Positions 28,101 to 36,363 of a stretch of DNA of 64,000 nt are shown here, piece by piece. The notes beneath the pieces are model-generated. The model had not been told where the DNA came from, searched no databases, and saw nothing but the letters and a program-made list of their open reading frames with translations. Position 1 is the first letter of the stretch, and every line of letters begins with the position of its first letter. The translations under genes and the position numbers were made by a program. Source of the stretch: Actinoplanes lutulentus (GTDB lineage Bacteria; Actinomycetota; Actinomycetes; Mycobacteriales; Micromonosporaceae); contig NZ_QLMJ01000025.1 of NCBI RefSeq assembly GCF_003259845.1, positions 1 to 64,000 of the forward strand, in the 5' to 3' direction.

Positions 28101-28762
28101 TCGGCCTGGATGCCGGCCGCGCGCCGGGCCACCTCGGCCTGCTTGCCGAGCGGCTTGAGCTGGCGGCGCAACTCGGTGGTGAGGTCACCCAAGCGGTTCA
28201 GGTTGACCTGCATCGCGTCGAGCTTGCGGATCGCCTTCTCTTTGCGTTTGCGGTGCTTGAGGACGCCGGCCGCCTCCTCGATGAAGGAGCGGCGGTCCTC
28301 CGGCTTGGCGTGCAGCATCGCGTCGAGCCGGCCCTGGCCGACGATGATGTGCATCTCCCGGCCGATGCCGGAGTCGCTGAGCAGCTCCTGGATGTCGAGC
28401 AGCCGGCACGCGTTGCCGTTGATCTCGTACTCGCTGGCGCCGTCCCGGAACATCCGGCGGGTGATCGAGACCTCGGTGTACTCGATCGGCAGGGCACCGT
28501 CGTTGTTGTCGATCGTGAGCGTCACCTCGGCGCGGCCCAGCGGCGCGCGGCCGGAGGTGCCGGCGAAGATGACGTCCTCCATCTTGCCGCCGCGCAGTGC
28601 TTTCGCGCCCTGCTCGCCCAGCACCCAGGCGATGGCGTCGACGACGTTGGACTTGCCGGATCCGTTCGGGCCCACGACACAGGTGATGCCCGGCTCCAGC
28701 CGCAACGTGGTAGCGGAGGCGAAGGACTTGAAGCCCTTGACCGTCAGGCTCTTGAGGTGCAC
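25178..28762 (-). CDS. smc: Chromosome segregation protein SMC
   Basis: A 1194-residue SMC ATPase of full family length. The N-terminal head has Walker A GPNGSGKS at 31-38. Two long coiled-coil arms flank a hinge (about 510-640, around LLGSLASLLTVRPGHEVALAAALGG). The C-terminal head has the signature LLSGGERSLTAVAML and Walker B FYIMDEVEAALDD. It compacts and separates chromosomes with ScpAB. Start is the GTG at 28762, preceded by CGGAG, matching the conserved LKSLTVKGFKSFA start; the frame is open further upstream without support. Confidence 0.96.
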   Translation of the reverse strand: MHLKSLTVKGFKSFASATTLRLEPGITCVVGPNGSGKSNVVDAIAWVLGEQGAKALRGGKMEDVIFAGTSGRAPLGRAEVTLTIDNNDGALPIEYTEVSITRRMFRDGASEYEINGNACRLLDIQELLSDSGIGREMHIIVGQGRLDAMLHAKPEDRRSFIEEAAGVLKHRKRKEKAIRKLDAMQVNLNRLGDLTTELRRQLKPLGKQAEVARRAAGIQADLRDARLRLLADDLHTLRTTLDKEIADESAMRDRRGQVEGENREIQRWLADLETQHAEDAPLLAAAQDAWYKLSTLQERFRSTEQLATERLRHLAATPDEERPGRDPEMLEAEAESVREQEEELREALTEDQMRLAEAVEQRQDLERQLAAAEGALRAAAKAIADRREGLAKLTGNVNAARARTEGVAEEIERLATAHSDALMRAEAAQAEVDLVADETSEADRDNADLDAQHDEAVAAHDRAAAVVRELSDAERAAEKDAASWKAREEALALGLKRKDGAGALLARAGQVPGLLGSLASLLTVRPGHEVALAAALGGLADSVALSGVDEAIEAMRTLKIADAGRADLVVAGSAGPGMRGSLESLRPELPEGAVWAPEIVDCPEQIRPALNRVLRDMVLVPDLAAAAALVAVNAELRAVTPDGDVVGAWASAGGSAKATSYIEVQAAVDEAKAKRAAAEEAIAELKDQLGAARAEVAELKQTVNVAAQAKRAAEGERNASARRLAELGAAARSAKAETERLGASRQKAEAARETDVLRLAELEERLRLAEDTPIDEEPSTEERDQLAAMVPQARQNEMEVRLAVRTAEERVSSIAGRADSLMRQANAERQARERAAARREARARGAKIAQSVALGAAGALEHVAVSLAGAAGHRDELAQARTSREAELQEVRATAKRLVTELERLTGEVHRDEMARAEQRMRIDQLEAKAAEDFSLDVETLILEYGPEQLVPPTQADVALAEKDGKPEPEPVPFHRPTQEKRANKAERDLTLLGKVNPLALEEFAALEERYKFLSDQLEDLKATRKDLLTVVKDVDDRILEVFASAFEDTAREFQAVFQVLFPGGEGRLVLTDPEDMLTTGVEVEARPPGKKIKRLSLLSGGERSLTAVAMLCAIFRARPSPFYIMDEVEAALDDVNLGRLITLFRQLREKSQLLIITHQKRTMEVADALYGVTMRAGVTQVISQRLVREEEED

Positions 28763-28879
28763 GGATCTCCGAGGGTCGGCGGTGGTCTGCTGGTGGCAGG
28801 CTACCCGCAGGGGGTCGGATGAGCAGTGACACGCCGCGCCAGAGGCGCGCGCCGGAGCCGAAAAAACGGACAAAAAGCT

Positions 28880-28918
28880 GCGCGCCGCCACGGATGTGGA
28901 GGCGCGCTTTTTCTTTCC
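28880..28918. terminator. Bidirectional intrinsic terminator
   Basis: GCGCGCC (28880-28886) plus CCAC pairs with GTGG plus GGCGCGC (28896-28907) around GGAT, with one G/A mismatch. TTTTTCTTT follows on the + strand. On the minus strand the hairpin is followed by AGCTTTTTG, so it can end the transcript of the small coiled-coil gene at 29031-29225 before smc. Confidence 0.8.
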
Positions 28919-29030
28919 TACTCTTCTTCGGTGCCTTCTTCAGTGCCCTGCTGTTCGCTGGGTGCGAGTAGTGCGAGGGGATGAACGCCGGTATGTCACC
29001 CCGCGGACTTCACCGGCGGCCGGGTGGGGC

Positions 29031-29225
29031 TCAGGTCAGAGCGGGCTCGGTGAGCCGCGCGAAATCGTCTGCCTCCGCGGCAGCGGCCGCGAGACGATCG
29101 TTTTCCGCCCGGAGGCGGGTGACCTCGAACTCCAGGCCTTGCACCCTGGAACGCAGTCGGGTGACCTCGTCGAGGAGGCGCCGGTCGGGCGCCGCACCTA
29201 CGTGGCCGTAGAGGGCCTTAGCCAT
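29031..29225 (-). CDS. Small conserved coiled-coil protein
   Basis: A 64-residue actinobacterial protein beginning MAKALYGHVG, with a strong heptad pattern from residue 15 to 50 (RRLLDEVTRLRSRVQGLEFE, then VTRLRAEND). I recall similar short proteins in other actinobacteria, function unknown. AAGGAG precedes the ATG. An intrinsic terminator lies downstream, so it is a single-gene unit. Confidence 0.75.
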   Translation of the reverse strand: MAKALYGHVGAAPDRRLLDEVTRLRSRVQGLEFEVTRLRAENDRLAAAAAEADDFARLTEPALT

Positions 29226-29793
29226 CGTGACTCCTTGTGACGCGCTGCGTCTCGTTGTGTTCTTTGCCGGATAGGCCGGCCAACGTCCGCCCAGGAATTT
29301 TGCACAGCCCCAGGACTCACGGGCACGCGTGAGCGCAGAACCCTGCTAATCGATCAACAAGATTCTCTGGTGCGAAAGCTCAAGCCACGAACGGACCGGG
29401 GCATGAGTGGGCGCGACTGGCGACACCTCCATAGTCCGCCGATACCCACCCTCCGTCAAGCCGAGGCATTCGTGGTTCGGCGCTTCTTCTCAGTGAATCA
29501 CGCCACCAACACGGTTTAGCTGCTGTTATGTGCCTTCTGCCAGTTTGCGAGACAGCGTGCGGGCCGGTTCGGCGTCACACAATGCCCATTCCGGCGGTCA
29601 GCGTCGATCCCCCTCATCGGCGAGCGCACCGGCCTCCTGAGGGGTCCGCTCGCCAGAATTTGCCGTCGCATCAATGCCCCTTCCGGGCAAAAACGGGCAA
29701 AGGCGACGGACATAACGGTTCAAAAGGTGCGTAATTGTGTCGCCTAGCTGACAGCATCCGGCAACTTCGGTCGGTTGTGTCGTTGCCCCCACC
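29226..29793. other. Long upstream region of the Pel-like operon
   Basis: These 568 bases have no supportable gene. They include AT-richer patches, the short inverted pair TGCCC (29675-29679) and GGGCA (29685-29689) with a second GGGCA at 29695, and the inverted pair GGCGAC (29702-29707) and GTCGCC (29739-29744) about 50 bases before the operon start. The operon promoter and any regulatory sites must be here. I see no known riboswitch. Confidence 0.5.
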
Positions 29794-31341
29794 GTGAATC
29801 CGACCCCGTCGCGTGAGCGCATCTGTCTGCTGACCGGCGGCGGGTACCCCTACCGGCGGGACGCACTCGGTGGTTGGTGCCGGACCCTCGTCGAGGGTCT
29901 GCACCGATTCCGCTTCGAGCTGCTGACCGTCACGGACCGTGAATTGCCGTCCGCGCCGGCGTACCCGCTTCCGTTCAACGTCGGTTCAGCGCGCACTGTC
30001 GCGCTGGGCCGTGACGACGCCCGGCCTGGGCGCCGCCGTACCAACGCTCCGGTCCGCGCCGCCACCACGGACGAGGACGAGGCCGCCGCCCTGCTCTGCC
30101 GTGGTCTGCTCGACGATGACGGGCTGCTCGACCCCGACGGGCCGGCCGGCGGGCGGTTCGCCGAGGGGTTGCGGCGGCTTGCCGAGTTCGCCGGGGGGCC
30201 TGATCCGTTCGGCGGGGTGCCGCTCACCGAGGCGCTGATCGAGGCCTGGCGGCTGCGGCAGGTGACGCGTGGACCGGACACCCCGCCGCTGCCCCGGCTC
30301 AGCGTGCGCGATGCGCGTACCGCGGCGATGCTGCTGCGGCACGCCATGCGCGCGCTCGCCGTCGAACTGCCCGAAGTGGAGCTGGTGCACTGCGTCGGCG
30401 GGACCACGCCGCTGCTCGCCGCTCTCGCCGGGCGGTGGCGCAGCGGGGTGCCGCTGCTGCTGACCGAGGCGCGTACGCCGGTGCCGCGGCAACGGCCCGC
30501 CGAGGATCGGCTCTCCGCGGCGGTCCGGACCGTGCTGCGGCGTTTCCGCAGCTCGGTGGCGAGGACCGGGTACGCCGAGGCCGAGCTGATCGCGCCCCTG
30601 AGCACGTATCACCACGGGTGGGCGCTGGAGCACGGCGCGCGGCCGGCCCGGCTCGTGCAGGTTCCCGCCGGGGTCGACCCGCGCGACTATCCCGGAGCGG
30701 TCGAGCTCAGCGCGGCGCCCACCGTGGTCTGGGCCGGCAGCGGCGGGCCGGACAGCGGGCTCGCCGTCGTGCTGGAGGCGTTCGCGGACGTCGCCGGCGC
30801 CATCCCGGGGACCGTGCTGCACCTGGTCGGCGTCACCGCGGCGCACGAGGAACACTGCGCCGAGCAGATCGAGCGCACCGGGCTGGGCCGGGCCGTACGC
30901 CTGCACCCGCTGCCCGCCGACCCCCGCGACCGGTACGCCGCCGGGCAGGTCGTCGCGCACGTTCCGGGGCCGGCTGATCCGCCGTATCGGCTGGTCGAGG
31001 CCATGATGTCGGGCCGGGCCGTGGTCGGCGTGGACATCGGGCCGGCCGGCGAGACCCTCGGTGACACCGGGATCCTGGTGCCGCCGAACGATCCGGCCGA
31101 ACTCGCCATCGCCATCGTCGACCTGCTCCGCGACCCGGCCCGGCGCCGCACGCTCGGCGACGCGGCACGGCAGCGGGCGCTCAGCCACTTCACCGTCGAC
31201 CGGGTGGTACGCGTCTACGGCGCCCTCTACACCGACCTCGCCGCGCCGCCGCCCGCGCCCGCTTTCGAGCTGGCGCTCGCCGTCGCGGCGCCACGGACCA
31301 CGACGCCGGCCACCGTGCGCTGGCTGACCCGGGAGGACTGA
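29794..31341 (+). CDS. PelF-like GT4 glycosyltransferase
   Basis: A 515-residue cytoplasmic glycosyltransferase. The N-terminus RICLLTGGGYPYRRDALGGW matches the PelF-type start (DUF3492-like). The C-terminal GT4 half has VPAGVDPRDYP, VVWAGSGG, LHLVGV, YRLVEAMMSGRAVVGVDIG and GETLGDTGILVPPNDP. PelF polymerises the GalNAc-rich Pel exopolysaccharide from UDP-sugars in other bacteria; the same type of reaction is inferred here. GTG start at 29794. First gene of a three-gene operon; the next gene overlaps its stop by one base. Confidence 0.8.
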   Translation: MNPTPSRERICLLTGGGYPYRRDALGGWCRTLVEGLHRFRFELLTVTDRELPSAPAYPLPFNVGSARTVALGRDDARPGRRRTNAPVRAATTDEDEAAALLCRGLLDDDGLLDPDGPAGGRFAEGLRRLAEFAGGPDPFGGVPLTEALIEAWRLRQVTRGPDTPPLPRLSVRDARTAAMLLRHAMRALAVELPEVELVHCVGGTTPLLAALAGRWRSGVPLLLTEARTPVPRQRPAEDRLSAAVRTVLRRFRSSVARTGYAEAELIAPLSTYHHGWALEHGARPARLVQVPAGVDPRDYPGAVELSAAPTVVWAGSGGPDSGLAVVLEAFADVAGAIPGTVLHLVGVTAAHEEHCAEQIERTGLGRAVRLHPLPADPRDRYAAGQVVAHVPGPADPPYRLVEAMMSGRAVVGVDIGPAGETLGDTGILVPPNDPAELAIAIVDLLRDPARRRTLGDAARQRALSHFTVDRVVRVYGALYTDLAAPPPAPAFELALAVAAPRTTTPATVRWLTRED

Positions 31342-32873
31342 TGACCATCACTCCAGAACGTGGCACCGGTGCCGCGCAGGCGCCGGTTCATCAGACGCTG
31401 TCGGCGCGCAACCGTGCCCGGCGGCGGGCGAGCGCCGGTGAACCACGGCACGACCTCGAAGAACTTTCGGCTCCCCGGCGCCGCAGTACGGGGCCGGGAC
31501 GGCACGCGGTCGAGCCGCGGATCCTGTTCGGTGGCTTGGCGGTGGCTGACGACGAGGCCGTTGTCGAGGGGTTCTGGGATCAGCCGATCACCGGGGAGGT
31601 CGCCGAAGAGGTGGCCGGGCCGGTGGTGGCCGACGAGGCAGCCGGTGCAATGCCTTTGCATGCTGGGGGCGAGTCGGCCTTCTTCGATGATGTGAGCGCC
31701 GATAAGGCGTACCGGATCAAGAGGAAGAGACGCGCGAAGCGCGGGTTTTTCGCAGGCGCTGTGGTGCGGTGTTGTCTTTATGTGGGGCCGCTGAGCGTGG
31801 CGGTGGCCGCGGCGCCGTCGTTGAGGCTGGTCGCGTGGCCGGTGACCGCGGTGATGCTGCTGCTCGGATGGAGTGCGGCGCAGGCGCTGACCAGCGTGGG
31901 AGTGGTCGCCTTCCAGCGGGCCGGAGAGGCGGCCGCGGCACGGCTCGTGGTGACCGGTTTCGCCGCGGCGAGCGGGATCTGGTGCGCGCTCGTGTGGATC
32001 GCGCCGGCCTCGCTGCTCGGACCGGATCGCGCGCTCGCCGCCACCGTCGGGGTCTGCGGGCTGCTCGCCATGGGCAGCGTGACCGCCGCGCTCGTCACCC
32101 GGGCTGAAGGAGCGGTCGCCGCCTGGTACCTGCCGTGCTGGCTTCTCGCCGCGCTCGCCTGCGCCGGCAGTCTGGGTGTGAGCTGGGCCGCGGCCGTTCC
32201 GGTGGAGACGATGGTGCCCGGCGCGATCGTCGCGGTGACCGTGCGGGCATTCCGTCCGGCGGTGCTCCCGGGACGCATCGGCCGGAGCCGGCTGACCGTT
32301 GCTGATCGTCGCCGGGGCCTGTCCTACATGGTCATCGGCGCGGCACAGGCGACCTGCGTGACCCTGCTCTGGCACGGCGGGCCGGCGGACACGCCACTGC
32401 CCGTCGTGCTGCCGGTGCTGCTCGCCGTTCCGATGCTGGAAGCGCTGATCGGCTGGCACATCGAACGGCTCGACGCCGGCCTCGACTCCGCGGAGGACGC
32501 CGCCGAACTCGGCCGGCACATCCGCAACGTCACCGCGATCACGCTCGCCGGGTTCCTGCCGCCGCTGGCCGCCGGCATCGGGCTCGCCGTCGCCGCCTTC
32601 GGGCTGCCCGGCATGCGCGACGGTGTGCTCGCCCTCGCCGCCGGAACCCTGCTCGGCGGGGTGTTCGCCGTGACGTCCCTGCTCGCGGCCCGGTTCCGGC
32701 ACGGCATCGCCGCGACGCTCGCCGTGGCGCCGCCGCTGGCCGCGGTCGTCATCGCCCTATTTCCCTCATCCAACGGACCACTGCCGGCCGCTGTTGGCGT
32801 ACTCGCCACGGCACACCTGGCCGGACTGCTCATCGTCGCCCTGACCGCTGCCGATTTACGGAGGACGCCGTGA
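31341..32873 (+). CDS. Polytopic membrane protein, possible PelG-like partner
   Basis: A 510-residue protein. Residues 1-125 are charged and probably disordered, ending in a basic stretch (RIKRKRRAKR). Residues 130-505 hold about twelve hydrophobic segments. In Pel systems PelG is a 12-TM protein that carries the PelF product across the membrane; the same topology and position suggest an equivalent role, but I see no PelG-specific motif. ATG overlaps the previous stop (TGATG), with GGGAGGA just upstream; its own stop overlaps the next start as GTGA. The disordered N-terminus is unusual for PelG. Confidence 0.7.
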   Translation: MTITPERGTGAAQAPVHQTLSARNRARRRASAGEPRHDLEELSAPRRRSTGPGRHAVEPRILFGGLAVADDEAVVEGFWDQPITGEVAEEVAGPVVADEAAGAMPLHAGGESAFFDDVSADKAYRIKRKRRAKRGFFAGAVVRCCLYVGPLSVAVAAAPSLRLVAWPVTAVMLLLGWSAAQALTSVGVVAFQRAGEAAAARLVVTGFAAASGIWCALVWIAPASLLGPDRALAATVGVCGLLAMGSVTAALVTRAEGAVAAWYLPCWLLAALACAGSLGVSWAAAVPVETMVPGAIVAVTVRAFRPAVLPGRIGRSRLTVADRRRGLSYMVIGAAQATCVTLLWHGGPADTPLPVVLPVLLAVPMLEALIGWHIERLDAGLDSAEDAAELGRHIRNVTAITLAGFLPPLAAGIGLAVAAFGLPGMRDGVLALAAGTLLGGVFAVTSLLAARFRHGIAATLAVAPPLAAVVIALFPSSNGPLPAAVGVLATAHLAGLLIVALTAADLRRTP

Positions 32874-33436
32874 AGACACTGTTCCCGTCGTACGCCCACC
32901 CGTCTCCCTCGCTGGAGCTGGACGCTGAAACCTGGATTGTTCGTGAAGAGCCTGGTGACCGGCGGACTTTGCATCAGTCGCTGGGCCGGATCGACCTGGA
33001 CTGGGGTAGCCGGTCGCTCGCCGACGTGCTGACCGATGTCGACGCCTGGCGGGCCGACGGGGTCGAGGGGTTGTTCCTCGACCGGGCTCCCGCCGGGTCG
33101 GGCGGGGTGGGGCCGGTCGCGTTGACGATCCGGCTGGCCGCGCGGCGGGGCTTGCATCGGGTGGTGCTGAATCCCGGGGTGCCCACCCATCCGCTCTATC
33201 GGGACCTCGGGGTGCGGATCTGTTCGTTCGAGGGGCCCTGGGAGGCCTATCAGAACTGGGACGGTGACGGGGTTCGTGCTGGTGACGGCCACATCGTGCA
33301 CGGGGTTCCGCCGGAGATGCTGACCGCTGCCCGGAGGTTGATGGGGCGGCGGGGGGCCGGGTTCGGGTTGGCCACGGATCTGGGGCCGCGGGTGAGCGTG
33401 ACCGCGTCGGGGCGGGGGGCGCACGCGGCCGATTGA
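32870..33436 (+). CDS. Short spherulin-4-like (GH114-like) protein
   Basis: A 188-residue protein resembling the C-terminal two thirds of spherulation-specific family 4 proteins, TIM-barrel relatives of GH114 hydrolases. The match runs through LGRIDLDWGSRSLADVLTDV, DGVEGLFLDRAP, VVLNPGVPTHPLY and SFEGPWEAYQNW. Family members usually have DE where this has DR, and have some 60-80 more residues at the N-terminus. There is no signal peptide. The GTG start overlaps the previous stop. It could be an inactive binding subunit or a cytoplasmic modulator of the polysaccharide synthase (inference). Confidence 0.6.
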   Translation: MKTLFPSYAHPSPSLELDAETWIVREEPGDRRTLHQSLGRIDLDWGSRSLADVLTDVDAWRADGVEGLFLDRAPAGSGGVGPVALTIRLAARRGLHRVVLNPGVPTHPLYRDLGVRICSFEGPWEAYQNWDGDGVRAGDGHIVHGVPPEMLTAARRLMGRRGAGFGLATDLGPRVSVTASGRGAHAAD

Positions 33437-33505
33437 GCGGGGGTGGCGGGGTGGCGGGGTGGTGTTCGGGCGGATCTTGTGCGGTTTGGCCGGCCGATCG
33501 ACCAC

Positions 33506-33533
33506 AAACTCACGAGTTTCCGGGGAAGCCCCG
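33506..33533. terminator. Possible paired hairpins between convergent genes
   Basis: AAACTC (33506-33511) pairs with GAGTTT (33514-33519), and CGGGG (33521-33525) pairs with CCCCG (33529-33533). They lie between the ends of the Pel-like operon and mutM. No T-tract is present. Confidence 0.3.
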
Positions 33534-33557
33534 CCCCCCGAACGCCGCGACGACTGC

Positions 33558-34409
33558 TCAGAGGGTTGGGCGGGGGCGGGGCTGGCAGCGGGGGCAGCTG
33601 AACGACGACCTGTTCATGAACTGCTCGCGCCGGATCAACGACCCGCACCGCGAGCACGGCTCCCCCTCCCGCCCGTAGGCGTTCAGCGCCCGATCGAAAT
33701 AGCCGCTCTCCCCGTTCACATCCACATAGAGCTCGTCGAAACTGGTCCCCCCGGCCACGATCGCCTCCGAGAGCACCTCCCGCACATGCCCGAGCAACCG
33801 CTTCACCCCGGGACGCGTCAGCTGGTCAGTGGCACGGGCACCGTGCAGTTTCGCCCGCCACAGCGCCTCGTCGGCGTAGATGTTCCCCACCCCGGAGATC
33901 AGACTCTGGTCGAGCAGCGCCCGCTTGATCTCGGTGTGCCGGCCGCGCAGGCGGGCCGAGAAGGCCTCGTCGTCGAACAGCGGATCCATCGGATCACGGG
34001 CGATGTGCGAGATCTCGTCAGGCAGCTCCGCGCCGCCTTCGGAGACCGACAGCCCACCGAACGTCCGCTGATCGACGAACCGCAGCTGCGGGCCACCATC
34101 GGTGAACGTGAAGCGGACCCGCAGATGCTTCTCGTCCGGCACCGAGTCGGGCTGCATCAGCAGCTGACCACTCATCCCCAGATGCGCGATGATCGCGTCA
34201 CCGGAGTCGAGGGGCAGCCACAGGTATTTGCCCCGCCGGGAGATGTCCAGGACGGTCCGGCCGGCCAGCACAGCGGCGAAGTGGACGTCACCCGGCAGAT
34301 GCCGGCGGATCGCACGGGGGTGGTGCACCTCGGCGGCCGCGATCGTGCGGCCGGCCACCCATTTGGCCAGGCCCTGCCGAACGGTCTCGACCTCGGGAAG
34401 CTCGGGCAC
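33558..34409 (-). CDS. mutM: Formamidopyrimidine-DNA glycosylase
   Basis: A 283-residue DNA repair enzyme that removes oxidised purines such as 8-oxoguanine. The N-terminal PELPEVETV contains the catalytic Pro and Glu after Met removal. The H2TH region holds QSLISGVGNIYADEALW. The C-terminal zinc finger has CSRCGSLIRRE and SFSCPRCQ. GTG start with AAGGA upstream. Sits in the rnc-mutM-smc order usual for actinobacteria, here split from smc by the Pel-like operon. Confidence 0.95.
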   Translation of the reverse strand: MPELPEVETVRQGLAKWVAGRTIAAAEVHHPRAIRRHLPGDVHFAAVLAGRTVLDISRRGKYLWLPLDSGDAIIAHLGMSGQLLMQPDSVPDEKHLRVRFTFTDGGPQLRFVDQRTFGGLSVSEGGAELPDEISHIARDPMDPLFDDEAFSARLRGRHTEIKRALLDQSLISGVGNIYADEALWRAKLHGARATDQLTRPGVKRLLGHVREVLSEAIVAGGTSFDELYVDVNGESGYFDRALNAYGREGEPCSRCGSLIRREQFMNRSSFSCPRCQPRPRPTL

Positions 34410-34438
34410 GGCGACGGTCCTTCCGGAACTGGAGCGAA

Positions 34439-35626
34439 CTAGAGCGTGTACGGCCAGACGGTGACCAGGTAGGCGCCGTACCAGAGGCCGAACGCGGCCC
34501 AGGCCGTGATCGCCAGGATCGCGACCCGGGGGCGGGCACGGGACGCCGCCACGACAGCCGGCAGCAGCGTCAAGAGTACGGGCAGCAGCAGACGCGGCTT
34601 GGAGTGGTAGAAACCGGCCTGCCCATAGACCAGGACCATCGCCACCACCCCGTAGACGGCGAGCGGCAGCCAGGGTTTCCCGGCCAGCGCGACCCCGGCC
34701 GCGGCCAGCGCCACGAGCAGGATCAGGGCCACGCTCATCGAGATCCAGCCGTCACCCGTACGCAAGGTGGTCTTCAAGAATTCGAATGTGCTCTTGCCGT
34801 AGTCGAACGAGGTGCCCCAGCCGGCCGTCTGGATCTTGAACCAGGCGTCGGGCTCGCCGACCCGCCAGGCCACCCATCCGAGGAACAGCGGCACTCCGGA
34901 GAGGGCCGCCCCCGCCGCGATCAGCGGTTGCCAGGCGATCCGGCCCTCCGCGGCGCGGATCTCACGCACCGCGAGGACCGCAGCCACCGCGAGCGCCAGC
35001 GCGGCCGCCGCTCCGGTCGGCCGGCTCAGCGCGGTGAACAGGCCGAGCAGGCCGGCCGCCCACCAGACCCTGCGGTGCGCGGCCACGAACATCCCCGCCA
35101 CCAGGGCGAGGAAGATACTTTCCGAGTACGCCATCGAGAGCACCACGGAAGCCGGGGCAGAGCAGCAGATCGCCACCAGAGCCCAGCCGGCCCGTTTGCC
35201 GTACAGGCTGGTGCCGAGCAGGTGCAGCGCGACCGCCGCGCCGATCGAGGCGATCCAGGCGATCAGGACCGCCGCCGTGGACGCGGGCAGTCCGATCGCC
35301 GCCCCGAACCGGATCAGGATCGGGTAGACCGGGAAGAACGCCAGCTCGTTGCCCTGGAGCACGCCGTTCGCGTCGAACGTGTACCCACGCGGGTAACCGT
35401 CCATCGCGACCCGGAGGAACCAGCCGGCGTCCCAGACGAGCAGCCGGTCCCAGACGCTGCGGGGCTCGGCGGTCGCGCCGCCGAGCCACCAGATCATGAG
35501 CAGCTGGCCCACTCGGGTGAGAGCCAGGATGCCGACCGCGGTGCCGACACCCCTAGCGGCGCCCGCTTTGTCCCACAGTCGCTCTTTTTGCTCCACGAGG
35601 GTCTCGGTCTCCACGCCCGGGATCAT
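34439..35626 (-). CDS. GT-C-type membrane mannosyltransferase-like protein
   Basis: A 395-residue protein with about ten TM segments. Early residues WDRLLVWDAGWFLRVAMDGYP contain the acidic first-loop motif of PIG-V-like GT-C enzymes, which use a polyprenyl-phosphate sugar donor. FFPVYPILIR and MAYSESIFLALVAG also fit that family. It probably adds a mannose or other sugar to a lipid or protein at the outer face. The ATG overlaps the rnc stop as ATGA. It is not a usual member of this housekeeping operon. Confidence 0.75.
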   Translation of the reverse strand: MIPGVETETLVEQKERLWDKAGAARGVGTAVGILALTRVGQLLMIWWLGGATAEPRSVWDRLLVWDAGWFLRVAMDGYPRGYTFDANGVLQGNELAFFPVYPILIRFGAAIGLPASTAAVLIAWIASIGAAVALHLLGTSLYGKRAGWALVAICCSAPASVVLSMAYSESIFLALVAGMFVAAHRRVWWAAGLLGLFTALSRPTGAAAALALAVAAVLAVREIRAAEGRIAWQPLIAAGAALSGVPLFLGWVAWRVGEPDAWFKIQTAGWGTSFDYGKSTFEFLKTTLRTGDGWISMSVALILLVALAAAGVALAGKPWLPLAVYGVVAMVLVYGQAGFYHSKPRLLLPVLLTLLPAVVAASRARPRVAILAITAWAAFGLWYGAYLVTVWPYTL

Positions 35627-36363
35627 GGCATGTCCGGGACGGATTCCTCAGCCTCGGCACGGTCGGTCAGCGTGCGCCACGCCGCCGCGGCGGCACGCTG
35701 CTCGGCCTGCTTCTTGCTGCGGCCCTCGGAACCGCCGTACCGCTCACCGGCGACGACCACCCAGGCGGTGAACGTCTTGGCGTGGTCCGGGCCGGAGTCC
35801 TCGATCTCGTAATCCGGCACGCCCAGGCCGAGCGCCGCGGTCAGCTCCTGGAGGCTGGTCTTCCAGTCCAGGGCCGCGCCACGGCTCGCCGATTCGAGCA
35901 TCAGCGGGTCGAAGAGCCGGTGGACCACCTCGCCGGCGACCTCCAGCCCGTGCTCCAGGTAGATCGCGCCGAGCAGGGCCTCCAGGGTGTCGGCGAGGAT
36001 GCTCGCCTTGTCCCGCCCGCCGGTGGTCTCCTCGCCCTTGCCGAGCAGCAGGTGCGGGCCGAGACCCAGCGGGCCCAGGCCGCGCGCCACTTCGGCGAGC
36101 GCGTGCATGTTGACCACGCTGGCCCGCAGCTTGGCGAGCTGCCCCTCGGGAAGGTCCGGGTGGTTGTGGAAGAGAGCCGACGTGATCACGACGCCCAGCA
36201 CCGAGTCGCCGAGGAACTCCAGCCGCTCGTTGGTGGGCAGGCCGCCGTTCTCGTAGGCGTACGAACGGTGGGTCAGCGCGCGCTCCAGGAGCTCCGGCTT
36301 GAGGGGGATGCCGAAGGCCTCCTCCAGCGGCTCGGTGGATGGGCGGCGACGCTTGTCAATCAT
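35623..36363 (-). CDS. rnc: Ribonuclease III
   Basis: A 246-residue double-strand-specific endoribonuclease for rRNA and mRNA processing. The catalytic signature is NERLEFLGDSVLG (residues about 38-50). A second acidic cluster is DTLEALLGAIYLEHG. The C-terminal double-stranded-RNA-binding domain spans about 170-240 (DWKTSLQELTAALG and KKQAEQRAAAAAW). The ATG at 36363 overlaps plsX by 8 bases and follows CGAGG; the long upstream extension in frame is a plsX shadow. Confidence 0.95.
   Translation of the reverse strand: MIDKRRRPSTEPLEEAFGIPLKPELLERALTHRSYAYENGGLPTNERLEFLGDSVLGVVITSALFHNHPDLPEGQLAKLRASVVNMHALAEVARGLGPLGLGPHLLLGKGEETTGGRDKASILADTLEALLGAIYLEHGLEVAGEVVHRLFDPLMLESASRGAALDWKTSLQELTAALGLGVPDYEIEDSGPDHAKTFTAWVVVAGERYGGSEGRSKKQAEQRAAAAAWRTLTDRAEAEESVPDMP

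Noticed and set aside
29226..29793. c-di-GMP riboswitch before the Pel-like operon
   Set aside because: I looked for GEMM-type core motifs and found none.
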